From the NCBI GenBank assembly GCA_040437565.1, contig JBDOQK010000016.1, forward strand, positions 372,001 through 436,000: a stretch of 64,000 nucleotides of DNA, given 5' to 3'. The notes below the pieces were generated by a model. That model did no database searches and was not told the origin of the DNA. It saw only the letters and a list, made by a program, of their open reading frames with translations. The DNA comes from Albugo candida (Eukaryota; Oomycota; Peronosporomycetes; Albuginales). The first letter of the stretch is position 1. Each line of letters begins with the position of its first letter. The translations under genes and the position numbers were made by a program. Below, one piece after another: positions 43,001 to 53,797 of this stretch.

Positions 43001-44862
43001 GTTGACTGGTAAACTTGACCGTATTTGAGCCCAAGAATCTTTACGATATTTTGTATCTCTTCATTTTTAAGAATTTGAGAATGGCTTGCCTCACGAACGT
43101 TCAGGAGCTTTCCTTTCAGCGGGAACACACCGTAGTAATCTCTTCCTACTACTGAAAGTCCCCCAATCGTCAGACTTTTTGCGGAGTCTCCTTCTGTTAG
43201 AATCAAAGTACAATTCTTTCCCTCGGCTGTTCCAGCGTAATTCGCATCATCCAATTTCGTAATCCCGGTCAATTTCGACCGATTGCCGCCTTTCCCGCCT
43301 TTTCTTTGAAGTTCCGCAGTTTGTTTGAACTTTGCAAACGATAAAACACGCTCTACGATACCACTTTTTTCAATTTGCTTCAGAAACTTGTCGCTCAGGG
43401 TATGTGCGGACCCGAAGCTTGCAGGACGCGTTGTAAGGGTTTCTTTGGCCTGTAGCACGTCAATGACGTTGTCAGTACAATGAAATAGACGGATCAAACA
43501 CTCACTTGAGAATCAAACGACGGATTATCGATCAGAGCGCTGACATAAATTGTCATCATATTCTTGATATAATTTGGCTTGACGGGTTCTCCCTTGTTCC
43601 GTTTCTTGACTGTTGCCACGAGCTTGTTTACAACTTGATCGGCAACATACGTTACGTGCTGCCCTCCTCTGGTTGTGCATATTCCATTCACAAAACTTAT
43701 TTGCTGGAAGCCATCGTCACTTGGTCCGAATCCAACTTGCCATCTTTCCGTCGGTTTGTCGAATATCACGTCCTCTTTCGCACTATCACTCGTATACAGG
43801 CTAATGTAATCAGGAAATGACTTGCAGGTTATCTTCTCTTCATTCAAGTATACTTGTAACGATTTGTCTGTGATTCCTGCAATGTCGAACACTCTTTTTT
43901 TGAACAAAGAGACAATATCATCATCGAGTCGATCCAATTTGAAGCGTTTGAGGTCTGGACGGAATGTGATGCAGGTGAAATCTTGCTTGTTATAGTTTGT
44001 AATCGATGGTGCTTCTTTCTGACTCATATTATCTGAGAAGACTTGTTTATAACGCTTCCTGACGTTCTTGTCTGCAGTCTCGACGACAAATCGAGTTGAG
44101 AAAATGTTTGCGAGCTTAGCTCCATATCCATTTCTTCCTCCGGTGGTCTTTTTCTTCTTGTCGTCAAAATTGCTTCCCGTCAACAAATGACCAAAAATCA
44201 GCTCTGGAACGTAGACATGATGTTCCTTGTGCTGGACCACAGGAATACCTTTTCCATTGTTCCATACCGATACTTCTCCAACTACAGGATCGATTGTGAC
44301 TCGGACTGTATTCATTGATGGATCGCGTTGCTTGTTATCGCACGCATTCACAATGATTTCATCGAAAATCTTGTACAAGCCAGGCACATATGTAATTTTT
44401 TTGTATTGCATTTTTGAGGACTCTTCATCATAAATCCACATGTTTTGTGTCACTGGGTCAATAGATCCGACTATGGATTGGTATAGGTGAGTCGGAGAGA
44501 TCAAGGAGAAAATCAGAGGTGCAAAACGCACCGTATGTATCTGGCCGTAAGAGTATGTGTTGCAACTGAGTTTTCTTCTGATAGATTTGCTCGATAGTTT
44601 GTTTCTTGGATGAGGTTTTTCTTTCTGGATACTCTGAGCCGTCGTCATCATCCGATTCTGCGGATGATTCTTGAGAAGAATCTTTGTTGTTGTTTGTGAT
44701 TTGCTTTAACGGTTTTCGGGCGCGTGGTTTCGACTTTTTCATCTCTTTTGATGCCTTCGCTTTGACTTTCGTTCGTGCTAGTGAGAACTCTTCATCGTCA
44801 GAGCTCATTCCGCTTCGTAGTAAACGTCCAAATGATTCAAGTTTCTTTTTATTCCGCGCCAA
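40085..44862 (-). CDS. TOP2: DNA topoisomerase II
   Basis: Seven exons with phase-consistent junctions (44862-44532, 44470-43506, 43449-42527, 42473-42347, 42291-40476, 40423-40358, 40305-40085; introns of 52-61 nt) give 1482 residues. The acidic/basic N-tail precedes the ATPase domain (DEIIVNACDN, GRNGYGAKLANIFSTRF). The TOPRIM domain shows LILTEGDSAKSL and MIMADQDHDGSHIKG. The breakage-reunion domain contains KDAASPRYIFTKL with the catalytic Tyr after R. The C-terminal region is Lys/Ser/Asp-rich, as usual for the regulatory tail. It passes one DNA duplex through another with ATP, for chromosome segregation. The third intron uses GTACGT and joins MPYSE to FVNKELILFSRADN; reading through that intron gives a misleading open frame. 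Confidence 0.96.
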
Positions 44863-44903
44863 AAACTGACTTGTTAAAAGTTCAATTGAATTGTGGTGCC
44901 TAT

Positions 44904-44926
44904 GATTTGAATTTGAATTTGAATTG
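44904..44926. repeat. Hexanucleotide microsatellite
   Basis: About 3.5 tandem units of TTTGAA/TTGAAT just upstream of the topoisomerase II start and beside the gap. Such a short repeat may have contributed to the assembly break. Confidence 0.7.
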
Positions 44927-45081
44927 ATATCGATGCAGACCTGCTTTATGNNNNNNNNNNNNNNNNNNNNNNNNNNNNNNNNNNNNNNNNNNNNNNNNNN
45001 NNNNNNNNNNNNNNNNNNNNNNNNNNNNNNNNNNNNNNNNNNNNNNNNNNTGAATTGATATCGATGCAGACCTGCTTTATG
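44920..45081. repeat. 31-bp direct copies around a 100-N gap
   Basis: 44920-44950 and 45051-45081 are identical, with 100 N (44951-45050) between. Contig overlap artefact upstream of topoisomerase II. Confidence 0.92.
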
Positions 45082-46136
45082 TTACGCACCAAAGTTCAGG
45101 ATTAATCAGTATTACATATAAAACCTCATTGATCCATGAAAGATAAGGTAGAAAGTCAAATGTTATCCTTGTCAAAGTAGTGGCTTAGCTGCTCCAACTA
45201 TCTCTTTAACGCTGTGCTTGCAAGATCATTACTTACTCGGTTAAAAATCGCTCTACTTGATCTGTTTTCATAGAAAGACAAACGCTTTACTGACCTCTCA
45301 ATTGTGATACACAAACGGAACTTCAAAAAAAGCGTCAATGTGCATAGTTTCGGTACCGCCATTACCGTTTGGCAAAGCTCGCTGAACACAATTATAGGAA
45401 ACATAAATAATTTTGTTTTCCCATTTGTAGAGCATATGCATGGCTGTGTAGCATCGTATCCGGGTGAGAGCGATGCTATAACTGTGTTGAGCTCATTGTG
45501 CCCGCTGTGAAGTCGTCGCAGCCAAAGAATTGCATCGAATGTGGAGTTGAGAAGACAGAATGCTGCTGTAAACCAACAACGCGACTACATACTCTGCCCG
45601 TAGTCTCCGTTATTTTATCAATGATTTTTCTGAGAAATACGAAGGCATGTAGACATCAATCCTGAGCATTCTGACAACTCTTCAAACAGTGCTCATCGCT
45701 GCGAATTTATTGACATCGTGATCGCGCAAGCAAATACTTTCCATCAATTGTATTGGATTCCTGTAGGGGAGACTTCAATTTCATTTAGCTCAATTCAGAA
45801 AATAATTTGCATTTAAGACACGATTCAACTTCAACTTCAACTTGAAGACATCAAACATTCCCTCTTAAAAATGCAAACTTTACCTTCCAGCGCTCCAAAC
45901 GCAATGATTAGCACATGCTACACCCGGCAAATAATTACATCGACGCCAAAAGCTAATAGTCACATCACCGCTGCATTATTCGATGCCGCAACAGCTGCGC
46001 GGTGTAAAAAGTGTGATCAGAGGAAGTGAATATGACAAATACTAACGAAAAATCCAAAGTCCTACTTCCATTACAAATGCTGCTAAAGCGGAACCATAAA
46101 AAAGCAATATCAAAAATGCAGGAAATCCTGCGTATA
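45082..46136. other. Intergenic stretch without a supportable gene
   Basis: About 1 kb between topoisomerase II and the duplicated callose synthase 3' end. Only short frames with no family features; it presumably contains the TOP2 promoter and the callose synthase 3' flank. Confidence 0.5.
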
Positions 46137-46437
46137 TCAACTATGCAACATGTCTCAAGTGATCTGCTCGTTTCCTATCAATTGGTGACTCTATCGCTTC
46201 ATATGGAGCATTTCCTGCTGGAGTGTAACGTGATGAAAGCTGCCGCCGGGAACGAAGAATCGATTGTGTGCGGGAGGCTCTCGAACAAGATGAATGTATA
46301 CGTCCATCAAACTCTCCTTGATCGGAAGATTTCGCAGCCAGTTGTTTACGTGCCGCTTTTTCCGATTTGAGCTCAATTGCGCCAGTTTTGGAGCTCGCAC
46401 AGAATGAGAACAAGATACCACTTGCAATGCAACACAA
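46137..46437. repeat. Gap-flanking duplicate (left copy, 301 bp)
   Basis: Same as 46538-46838, separated by 100 N (46438-46537). It repeats the last ~100 codons of the callose synthase fusion gene, including its stop. Artefact of unmerged contigs. Confidence 0.92.
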
Positions 46438-46541
46438 NNNNNNNNNNNNNNNNNNNNNNNNNNNNNNNNNNNNNNNNNNNNNNNNNNNNNNNNNNNNNNN
46501 NNNNNNNNNNNNNNNNNNNNNNNNNNNNNNNNNNNNNTCAA

Positions 46542-49500
46542 CTATGCAACATGTCTCAAGTGATCTGCTCGTTTCCTATCAATTGGTGACTCTATCGCTT
46601 CATATGGAGCATTTCCTGCTGGAGTGTAACGTGATGAAAGCTGCCGCCGGGAACGAAGAATCGATTGTGTGCGGGAGGCTCTCGAACAAGATGAATGTAT
46701 ACGTCCATCAAACTCTCCTTGATCGGAAGATTTCGCAGCCAGTTGTTTACGTGCCGCTTTTTCCGATTTGAGCTCAATTGCGCCAGTTTTGGAGCTCGCA
46801 CAGAATGAGAACAAGATACCACTTGCAATGCAACACAACGCGGCAAACGCGAAATGACTCACCGCAAACGAAGGCGTCAACGCAAAAATGACAGCTTGGA
46901 CCATATAGTAAAAAATGAACGAGCCAGCAATGCATCGGGATTGAGAATACAGTGGAAAGATTTCAACGGCCGTCAACCATGCCACAGACGTTAAGCTCAA
47001 TGAGGAGCTCGCAAATAGGAGTAGTAATATGACGGTCAGCAGGACGGATTCTTCATGCTTCAAAACAACTAATGCGCCACATATTAGGGATAAAAGCGAT
47101 GTGAAAGGTAAAATATCCTTCAAAATTGTTTTTCGTCGGACATTGTCCACTGACATGAGACTGAGTAAGACGCCTGCAAAGTTCATCGCTCCAAAGTATA
47201 ACATCCACATGGAACCCTTTTTGCCAGGACTATCTCTGAAAGTTTTGATCTTTTCTCGTTTCAGCAGTGCGTTGGAGGTCAAAAGTGCATACATGGCTTG
47301 TAATAATAGCACCAGTGCGATCCGGAAGAGCGAGTTTCGTGGTGTAGGAACGCCCGCTTTACGTGATATATCAGAAGTATCTGTTGATCCAAAAGCTTCC
47401 GCCAATTCTTGTAATTCCTCATTCACGTCATGTCGCTGCCGCAAACGTACCAATGTGGCTTCAGCTATCTTACTATCTCGATGGCGATACAGCCAAACTG
47501 GGGACTCGGGAATTAATATGATCACTACAATGAGCAGCAGGAGCAGCGGAAGCGCATACAAGAACTGATACTGCCAAGATCGAAGTGGTTTGTTTGCCCA
47601 ATTACGGCCCAACGACGTGGAGTTGATTCCGTGCAGTATTCCAGATTCAATCATGTACCCTAAAGCGGATCCCATCATGAAAAGCACAATACCTTTCCCT
47701 TTCCAGCCTTGCAAAGACATCTCAAAATTAAGCAGAATTGCGTTGATGGAAAGCATAGCTATTCCCGCCGCTACGATGCATACGCCTATTATAATCATCA
47801 TTTCAGATTCCACAAAGACGAGCACGGAACCACCACAAGTGAGAAGGATGGACGCAATTGTTCCCATCCGACGACCAAGCACATGTCCAACTAAGACCCC
47901 GACACCAACGCCCACACCACCAGCTAGAGCCGCATATACACTCAGCCTTTTGAAATCGAAATGACCGTTCAGCCTTTCGTTCACAAAGTACAAAAACGAT
48001 TCATTCACGAATCGATATTCTGATCCGTTCACATATCCAAGAGAATACACCAACGCTGTGTACCAGCCATGCGGGATCCCTGCAAAGAGTCCAATCACCA
48101 GACTGATAGAAGCCGCGACTTCACTCCCAGTGCTCAGAGCTCGCGAAAATCCTCCATTGTACATCATACGCGTTTGTATTGTTCGGACAAAAGGAACGGC
48201 TGAGAGGACAAGCAGAGGAACGACCAGAAACACGCCAACAACCATATCGTAAAAGAAACCGAGCGAAGAAACCAGCCCAAATCGACCCGTCCGAATACCA
48301 AACACCCCGTGCAAAATTAAGCAGTATTGAAGCACACCATACATTCCAATGAGAAGCCCGAGTGAAAATGACATGGATTGGTGCCATGACCAGTTTTGAG
48401 ATAAACCGATGGCAAATGGAGCAGCCACTGTACCACCTATGACGATCAGCATGTACATCACCCCGCGTACGACAACCAGTTTATTTCGACACATTAGCCG
48501 TCCAATAAGAATACCACCAAGCCAGAGAATAAATGGATATACCAATACCGCCGCAAACAACAGGAGAAGCTTCTCGACTTTGAATTCAAATACGAACACA
48601 TAGTACGCACAAAATGGATGTCGAAGTTCTCTCAAAGCGTATACGAGACGAGAGCACCAGCCCATATCTTGAGATAAATCCACCTCATAATGCCAGAAAT
48701 CCAGCCAAGCTTCCCGACAAGGCTTTAATGGTCCCCCTTCCGCATTCGACAGCATCATACGCGAGGCGGAATCTTCCTCTTCGTCATCTTCTGGGTACGA
48801 CATCATCCATTGCATCCAATTTGATATATCAACAGTCGATTTGGAAATATCGAATCCATCCGTATTGAAGAGGAACGGAGCAAGCAACCAACAAATTCCC
48901 AAAAGCCACACAGCAAAAGAAGCAATCCCATAGTCCTGGCCTTTACTTCCGTAAGAATGCAACAACGTCACATTTTCCGGAATTCTAGGATTGTCGACAT
49001 CACACTCGGATCGACTAATCCGCATGTTTAAACAATATGCCTGCAATGCATCTTTTCCGATAGCAAAGCTGCCGTAAATTCCAAAGAGAATCATCAATCC
49101 CATCAATTCGACCGCTTTACGATAATGAGAAGCCGCGTATTCCTTGAAGAATGCTACCAAAGTTTCTCGTACGATTGCAAATCCACGACCAGTTCCACGA
49201 TACTTGGAGCCCCCACGCATGATTGCAACATCGAAGTAATGAGCTTTTGTTCCGGTTTCAAAGATATAAAACACTGGTCCAAGTGTGAGAATCAATTCAA
49301 GAAATTGAAGCATCGCTTGACGCCAACCGAATTCTACAAACAACGTGGCTACTAATGGAATGGTCATCAGCATTCCAAATTGAAAAATGAATTGTGTGTT
49401 GAGCACAGCAGCGAGATCGTCCAAGCTCTTCGTTTTGGTGATGACACCTTCCTGGATATCGGAGAATAAGGACACATACAATTTCGAATATGCGTAGCAA

Positions 49501-52500
49501 AACACACACAATACAGTCAACGCATTGCAAATGTAAAAGCCCATGTGTCCATAAAACATCGAATTCAAACGAAAGAAATCCAGTCCACGTCCCATACGAT
49601 ACGCTTCTCGACTCAGTGAAGATTCAGCACTTCCATTCGACAATTTGGCTTCAAAAGCATTTATTTGACTCAAAGTCACGTCTCGTCCTTTACCACACTG
49701 CATGAACTCAACATGAGTCACATTACCACCACGTAAAGCCGTATTGTATCCACTAAAGACGTCTTCCGACAGATTGATACCCAAACTCGCTTTGGATACA
49801 CCACCATTCGACATGATAAACGCCTTATCAAAAACATCCGGATGGCCATAATGCATTCGACTTTTCAGCGGGCTGGCTAAGACTCTCTGCGTGAGACTTA
49901 CAAAGACAAGCTCTTGGAGTGTCATAAATTGCGCCAAACTGGAAGCTCGACCGGTAAAAATATGCTCTTTCATCCCTAGAATCGTGGTCTCTTCTTTATC
50001 GGCAGTAGCCAGAAAATTGGGGATTTTCAATGCTTCTTCGAAATAGTGTTCTTGATTCATATCGATCGTTTGGACGTACTCGCCACGTGTGAAGGCCAGA
50101 GCAATATTTTGGTTTTCCGGCTTCCCTTCTCCAATAATTGGATTACCAGGCAAAGCGTACCGATACACTTCGACAATTTCGTCTCCATCCGATTTGACCA
50201 AGACACAATCGTACCGCAAAGCGCCATTTTCCGACGCGATCGTGTCGACATAACTCACACGCCAGTTGGGGTACTTTCGCATCAACAGATCGATATCGTG
50301 GGCGCGTGGATCACCGCTTGCGAGTTGTTTAGAGTACAGCTGACAACTGGTGACATATGTGAACTTAAGCCCAGCAATGCACTCCATTTGTTTGATCTTA
50401 TCGACATGAGAAAGTGCCATATCGGAGCCAATTTCAAGCCAGCGAAGCATCTTCAACGCATCTTCGTACATCATGATTCCATGAACAGTACGAGCCAATG
50501 TCTGCCCTCGCATAGATGCCCACAAGCGTAATTGCGTCGGCGTTTCGGACAATGCTTCTTCGATAGAATGTGCGCCCACACGCTCCAAAAAATTTCCCCA
50601 TTCATCGCTATGAAATGTGATCAAATACTTGAGAATACTCAGATTCCGATCTTTGTGCTCGACTTTCCGAAACAAAGGATTCGCAATCACACGTCCATTC
50701 AACTCCTCGATCGAGTACAAGACAGGCTCATTGTAATACGGCGTCACGACGGAGAACGAGTACATGGATGCGATCGAAGGGACCGATGGGATGTCCATAC
50801 AAAGCGAATTGAGAAAAAAGCTCATCCGACGTTGTGCCTCCAAACAACGCGGCAACGCATCTGCAGCATCCAGCGTCAGAAGGAAAAAGAGTCGAGTCGA
50901 CCACGAAATCACATCTTCACTCGATAACGACGCTGATGGTGGCTTGGAATTAAGCGTATGATCCATTGCTTGAGCGTCTCCATCTATCAGCATACAAATC
51001 AATTGTTCTTTTTGATACGATACATCTGGTGTCACCATCGCAAAAACTGACCGACGCAATGTATCAATCACATTTTGCTGTACGAACAATTCTTCCATGC
51101 TCTTCAACAAATCATCGACACTCGATATCATCATCAAAACGTCTTCATTTGGAAGCGTATACATGGTTCCGGGAGTAGCATTTTGCTCACCATCACGTGT
51201 GCTCAATCCAAGACCATTCGAGCAGCTGACCAGAGTCGGTTCCGGGAGATCAAGAAAGTTGGACAGCAGTTTGACCATACATTCGGCTACGCGAGGCAAA
51301 GCTGTCAAGTTGATGACGCCTTCGACTCTTCCATGCGCAAGTATTTCCTGAAACATGAGTGAAATGCGTTCATCACGTTCACCGAGACAAGACCGAAGCA
51401 CTTGCAATGAGATTCCGATACAATTACGCGCACAATCCCACAAATCTTTCTCTTTAAGATACTTTCGAAGCTTTCCATCATCCCATCCTTTATGTCCAGC
51501 CTCAACTGCCACACTTAGCGCCTGTTGAGCCTTCCCAGCGAGCAGAAACACAGGATCTTCAATGACTCCATTATCGCAAATTTGGTACTGCAGAATCGCA
51601 GTCTCGCGATCATCCAACAAATCTGAAAGACGAAAGCTACTCACAATCTCATTCCAGACGACACCAAAGCGCAAACGGACGTCTGTGGGAGGAATTCCTG
51701 TGGCATTATTACTTCCAAAATCTGTCACATCTTGTTTTTTCGCGGCATTGGACACGATTTTCGCATCGAATAGAGTTGGAGCGTTTCGCAATCGTTCGAG
51801 AAATTCTATTCGACGAGAGCTGTGGCCGATCTTTAGACGAATGCCAATGAATGCGCCTACTAATGACTGCAGAATCGCGAGCCAAATTTGGGAATCGTAC
51901 ACATAAACTAGGATTGTAGGCACCCACATTGCAATGATAAATAAGAGATTATGATTGGATTGAATGAGTCCTGAATTTGTGGATGATACGTTAATTTGAT
52001 ATATCTCCACACTCGGTCCAATTAGCGGTTTGATCATGAGCTGAAGATTGAATGCGAATTTGGCGATGAATAAAACGGTCCAAAAGATACCGTATTTCAT
52101 AAAGGAGGATGAGGGCTGCTTCATTTGCGATACGCGTCCAATATACTGCTGGTGGGTACCATCCAAAGCCATAAAAAGCTGATTTTTATCGAATAATGAT
52201 CGATTTCCACCCAGCATGCGATACGCACCAAGCACCACCACAGGCAATAAGTATATCGCAATGAAAATGACTGACATGTCCAAATATGTACTGGAACCAA
52301 GCATTTTCTCATACGGAGCGGCATTGATGGCACCAAATAATCCGAAAAAGATTGTATGCCACACTAATCGACCGAACAGAGCGACAACGTAAGTGGAGTG
52401 AGCGAAAATTGCAATTCCACCCATCCAGACTTCCAGAACGACTTTGAGCGCCAACAGACCTGATACACTGATTAATATAGAGGAAAACGCATGCTTTCGT

Positions 52501-53399
52501 ATCTCGCCGTACTCGCTTTCGAAAAAATTTGCATAGAAATGCAATCCATCGTATAAATCGGGGTCTGTACGATACGCGATGAATGCTACCACTATTAAGG
52601 TGTGCAGCATCACAAACAGGAAGAAATATATCCTGAAAAATGCTAAAAAAGGATTCCAAAAACTTCGACGTTCTTTGTACGTTTTCAGCTCTTGCGAAGT
52701 CATCATTTCAGCGACTTGATCCAGCCGCAGTTGTAAACAGCCGGTCGACCAAAAGAACTCATTCACGTCGTCATAATTGCTAATATTCTTGTAATCACAT
52801 GTCTTTTTTGAGTTGACGTTGGAATTTTCACGCATCCGGGCAACAATATCATAGATTGGCTTCACAGTAAGTTGAAGAAAAGAGCCTGGAGCAACATCAT
52901 CCACTGCATTCAATTGCAATAATTGTGGCGCTAATTGATGGTAGATGTAGCACAAACATTCGGGCATGAACCTCAAATTAGCAGCTTCACCCCAAATTAG
53001 GAGATATAGCACAATCTGTGATTCCGCAAGTTCGACCGAGCGAAAAGCGTCCACTAAGTGCGGCTCGGTACTTAGAAACTCGCACCAACGTCGGTAGTTG
53101 TGGAAGAATTTGGAGTGCATCCGACTGATTGGAGAACTTTCACCTTGGTTACGTTCACCTAAATTACGTACCCAACACTGATAATGTTCTTTTTGATTAC
53201 GCACACTTCCATCCTGAAATCCGAATTTCCTCTGTAATATCTCAAAAATATCAGATTGTATGAATGTTTGGCACGATTTCTTTACTTGACTGCCGGGCTC
53301 TAACGGAACCTCCAGATTTTGGTAATTGGATACAGCTCTACGACGTTGATCCGGATAGTGGTACGGTTGTGCGGAGACATACTCGGATGTCTTTTGCAT
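46542..53399 (-). CDS. 1,3-beta-glucan (callose) synthase fused to an MFS sugar-transporter-like domain
   Basis: One uninterrupted frame of 2285 residues. N-terminal FKS1 domain: EAANLRFMPECLCYIYHQLA; then a membrane block; then the catalytic glucan synthase domain: TPYYNEPVLYSIEELNG, RGQTLARTVHGIMMYEDAL, YALPGNPIIGEGKPENQNIA, AFTRGEYVQTIDMNQEHYFE, SRMHYGHPDVFDKAFIMSNG, GKGRDVTLSQINAFEAKLSN, GRGLDFFRLNSMFYGHMGFY, followed by many membrane helices. About the last 450 residues are a different module: helices with GHVLGRRMGTIASILLTCGG (MFS loop motif), then IPESPVWLYRHRDSKIAEAT and RHDVNEELQELAEAFG, the post-helix-6 motif of sugar porters, and a second helix bundle. Callose synthase makes 1,3-beta-glucan from UDP-glucose at the plasma membrane. 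The transporter part could move substrate or be structural; that is inference. Confidence 0.9.
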   Translation of the reverse strand: MQKTSEYVSAQPYHYPDQRRRAVSNYQNLEVPLEPGSQVKKSCQTFIQSDIFEILQRKFGFQDGSVRNQKEHYQCWVRNLGERNQGESSPISRMHSKFFHNYRRWCEFLSTEPHLVDAFRSVELAESQIVLYLLIWGEAANLRFMPECLCYIYHQLAPQLLQLNAVDDVAPGSFLQLTVKPIYDIVARMRENSNVNSKKTCDYKNISNYDDVNEFFWSTGCLQLRLDQVAEMMTSQELKTYKERRSFWNPFLAFFRIYFFLFVMLHTLIVVAFIAYRTDPDLYDGLHFYANFFESEYGEIRKHAFSSILISVSGLLALKVVLEVWMGGIAIFAHSTYVVALFGRLVWHTIFFGLFGAINAAPYEKMLGSSTYLDMSVIFIAIYLLPVVVLGAYRMLGGNRSLFDKNQLFMALDGTHQQYIGRVSQMKQPSSSFMKYGIFWTVLFIAKFAFNLQLMIKPLIGPSVEIYQINVSSTNSGLIQSNHNLLFIIAMWVPTILVYVYDSQIWLAILQSLVGAFIGIRLKIGHSSRRIEFLERLRNAPTLFDAKIVSNAAKKQDVTDFGSNNATGIPPTDVRLRFGVVWNEIVSSFRLSDLLDDRETAILQYQICDNGVIEDPVFLLAGKAQQALSVAVEAGHKGWDDGKLRKYLKEKDLWDCARNCIGISLQVLRSCLGERDERISLMFQEILAHGRVEGVINLTALPRVAECMVKLLSNFLDLPEPTLVSCSNGLGLSTRDGEQNATPGTMYTLPNEDVLMMISSVDDLLKSMEELFVQQNVIDTLRRSVFAMVTPDVSYQKEQLICMLIDGDAQAMDHTLNSKPPSASLSSEDVISWSTRLFFLLTLDAADALPRCLEAQRRMSFFLNSLCMDIPSVPSIASMYSFSVVTPYYNEPVLYSIEELNGRVIANPLFRKVEHKDRNLSILKYLITFHSDEWGNFLERVGAHSIEEALSETPTQLRLWASMRGQTLARTVHGIMMYEDALKMLRWLEIGSDMALSHVDKIKQMECIAGLKFTYVTSCQLYSKQLASGDPRAHDIDLLMRKYPNWRVSYVDTIASENGALRYDCVLVKSDGDEIVEVYRYALPGNPIIGEGKPENQNIALAFTRGEYVQTIDMNQEHYFEEALKIPNFLATADKEETTILGMKEHIFTGRASSLAQFMTLQELVFVSLTQRVLASPLKSRMHYGHPDVFDKAFIMSNGGVSKASLGINLSEDVFSGYNTALRGGNVTHVEFMQCGKGRDVTLSQINAFEAKLSNGSAESSLSREAYRMGRGLDFFRLNSMFYGHMGFYICNALTVLCVFCYAYSKLYVSLFSDIQEGVITKTKSLDDLAAVLNTQFIFQFGMLMTIPLVATLFVEFGWRQAMLQFLELILTLGPVFYIFETGTKAHYFDVAIMRGGSKYRGTGRGFAIVRETLVAFFKEYAASHYRKAVELMGLMILFGIYGSFAIGKDALQAYCLNMRISRSECDVDNPRIPENVTLLHSYGSKGQDYGIASFAVWLLGICWLLAPFLFNTDGFDISKSTVDISNWMQWMMSYPEDDEEEDSASRMMLSNAEGGPLKPCREAWLDFWHYEVDLSQDMGWCSRLVYALRELRHPFCAYYVFVFEFKVEKLLLLFAAVLVYPFILWLGGILIGRLMCRNKLVVVRGVMYMLIVIGGTVAAPFAIGLSQNWSWHQSMSFSLGLLIGMYGVLQYCLILHGVFGIRTGRFGLVSSLGFFYDMVVGVFLVVPLLVLSAVPFVRTIQTRMMYNGGFSRALSTGSEVAASISLVIGLFAGIPHGWYTALVYSLGYVNGSEYRFVNESFLYFVNERLNGHFDFKRLSVYAALAGGVGVGVGVLVGHVLGRRMGTIASILLTCGGSVLVFVESEMMIIIGVCIVAAGIAMLSINAILLNFEMSLQGWKGKGIVLFMMGSALGYMIESGILHGINSTSLGRNWANKPLRSWQYQFLYALPLLLLLIVVIILIPESPVWLYRHRDSKIAEATLVRLRQRHDVNEELQELAEAFGSTDTSDISRKAGVPTPRNSLFRIALVLLLQAMYALLTSNALLKREKIKTFRDSPGKKGSMWMLYFGAMNFAGVLLSLMSVDNVRRKTILKDILPFTSLLSLICGALVVLKHEESVLLTVILLLLFASSSLSLTSVAWLTAVEIFPLYSQSRCIAGSFIFYYMVQAVIFALTPSFAVSHFAFAALCCIASGILFSFCASSKTGAIELKSEKAARKQLAAKSSDQGEFDGRIHSSCSRASRTQSILRSRRQLSSRYTPAGNAPYEAIESPIDRKRADHLRHVA

Positions 53400-53797
53400 T
53401 TTTTAAAAAAGTGGTTTGAGCTCACAGCTCCTCCGTACTCAGTCGTGGCTTCTGCAAAGGAAAATACAGTTACAACAAGCACCAGAAAGAAATATTCGAT
53501 GATACGCTTGCGCTATGTAATTGTTATAGTAAGTAGGTTCCGGATTGATGGCGATTTATAGGAAAAGCCCAATTCAATTCGGTAAAAAAAGTGGAAAGTG
53601 CAAAGTAGGGTAGGGGGTACATGGTAGTCATGAAAAGGTATAAATCTGATTCATTCCTAGCGACTGAAAGGTATAGAGTGCATAATGAGAATGTTGTTAA
53701 CGTTAATAACATAACAAGACGTACTGGCTGGACTTAATCCGACCGAACTTCTTCCTATGTACCAAAGTATGCAGAGTGCGAGGTGCCCATGTATCAC
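53400..53797. other. Intergenic stretch, nothing recognised
   Basis: About 400 bp upstream of the callose synthase fusion and downstream of the DUF3228 gene. Only short, unconvincing frames; likely the callose synthase promoter. Confidence 0.5.

Noticed and set aside
42343-43497. Topoisomerase II exon continuing as ILTIYRKVLVVDSSTKN
   Set aside because: This is open read-through of a 53-nt intron; splicing at GTACGT...TGTAG gives the conserved FVNKELILFS.
46026-46370. A plus-strand gene opposite the callose synthase 3' end
   Set aside because: Most of the frame is antisense to the duplicated callose synthase end and has no family features.
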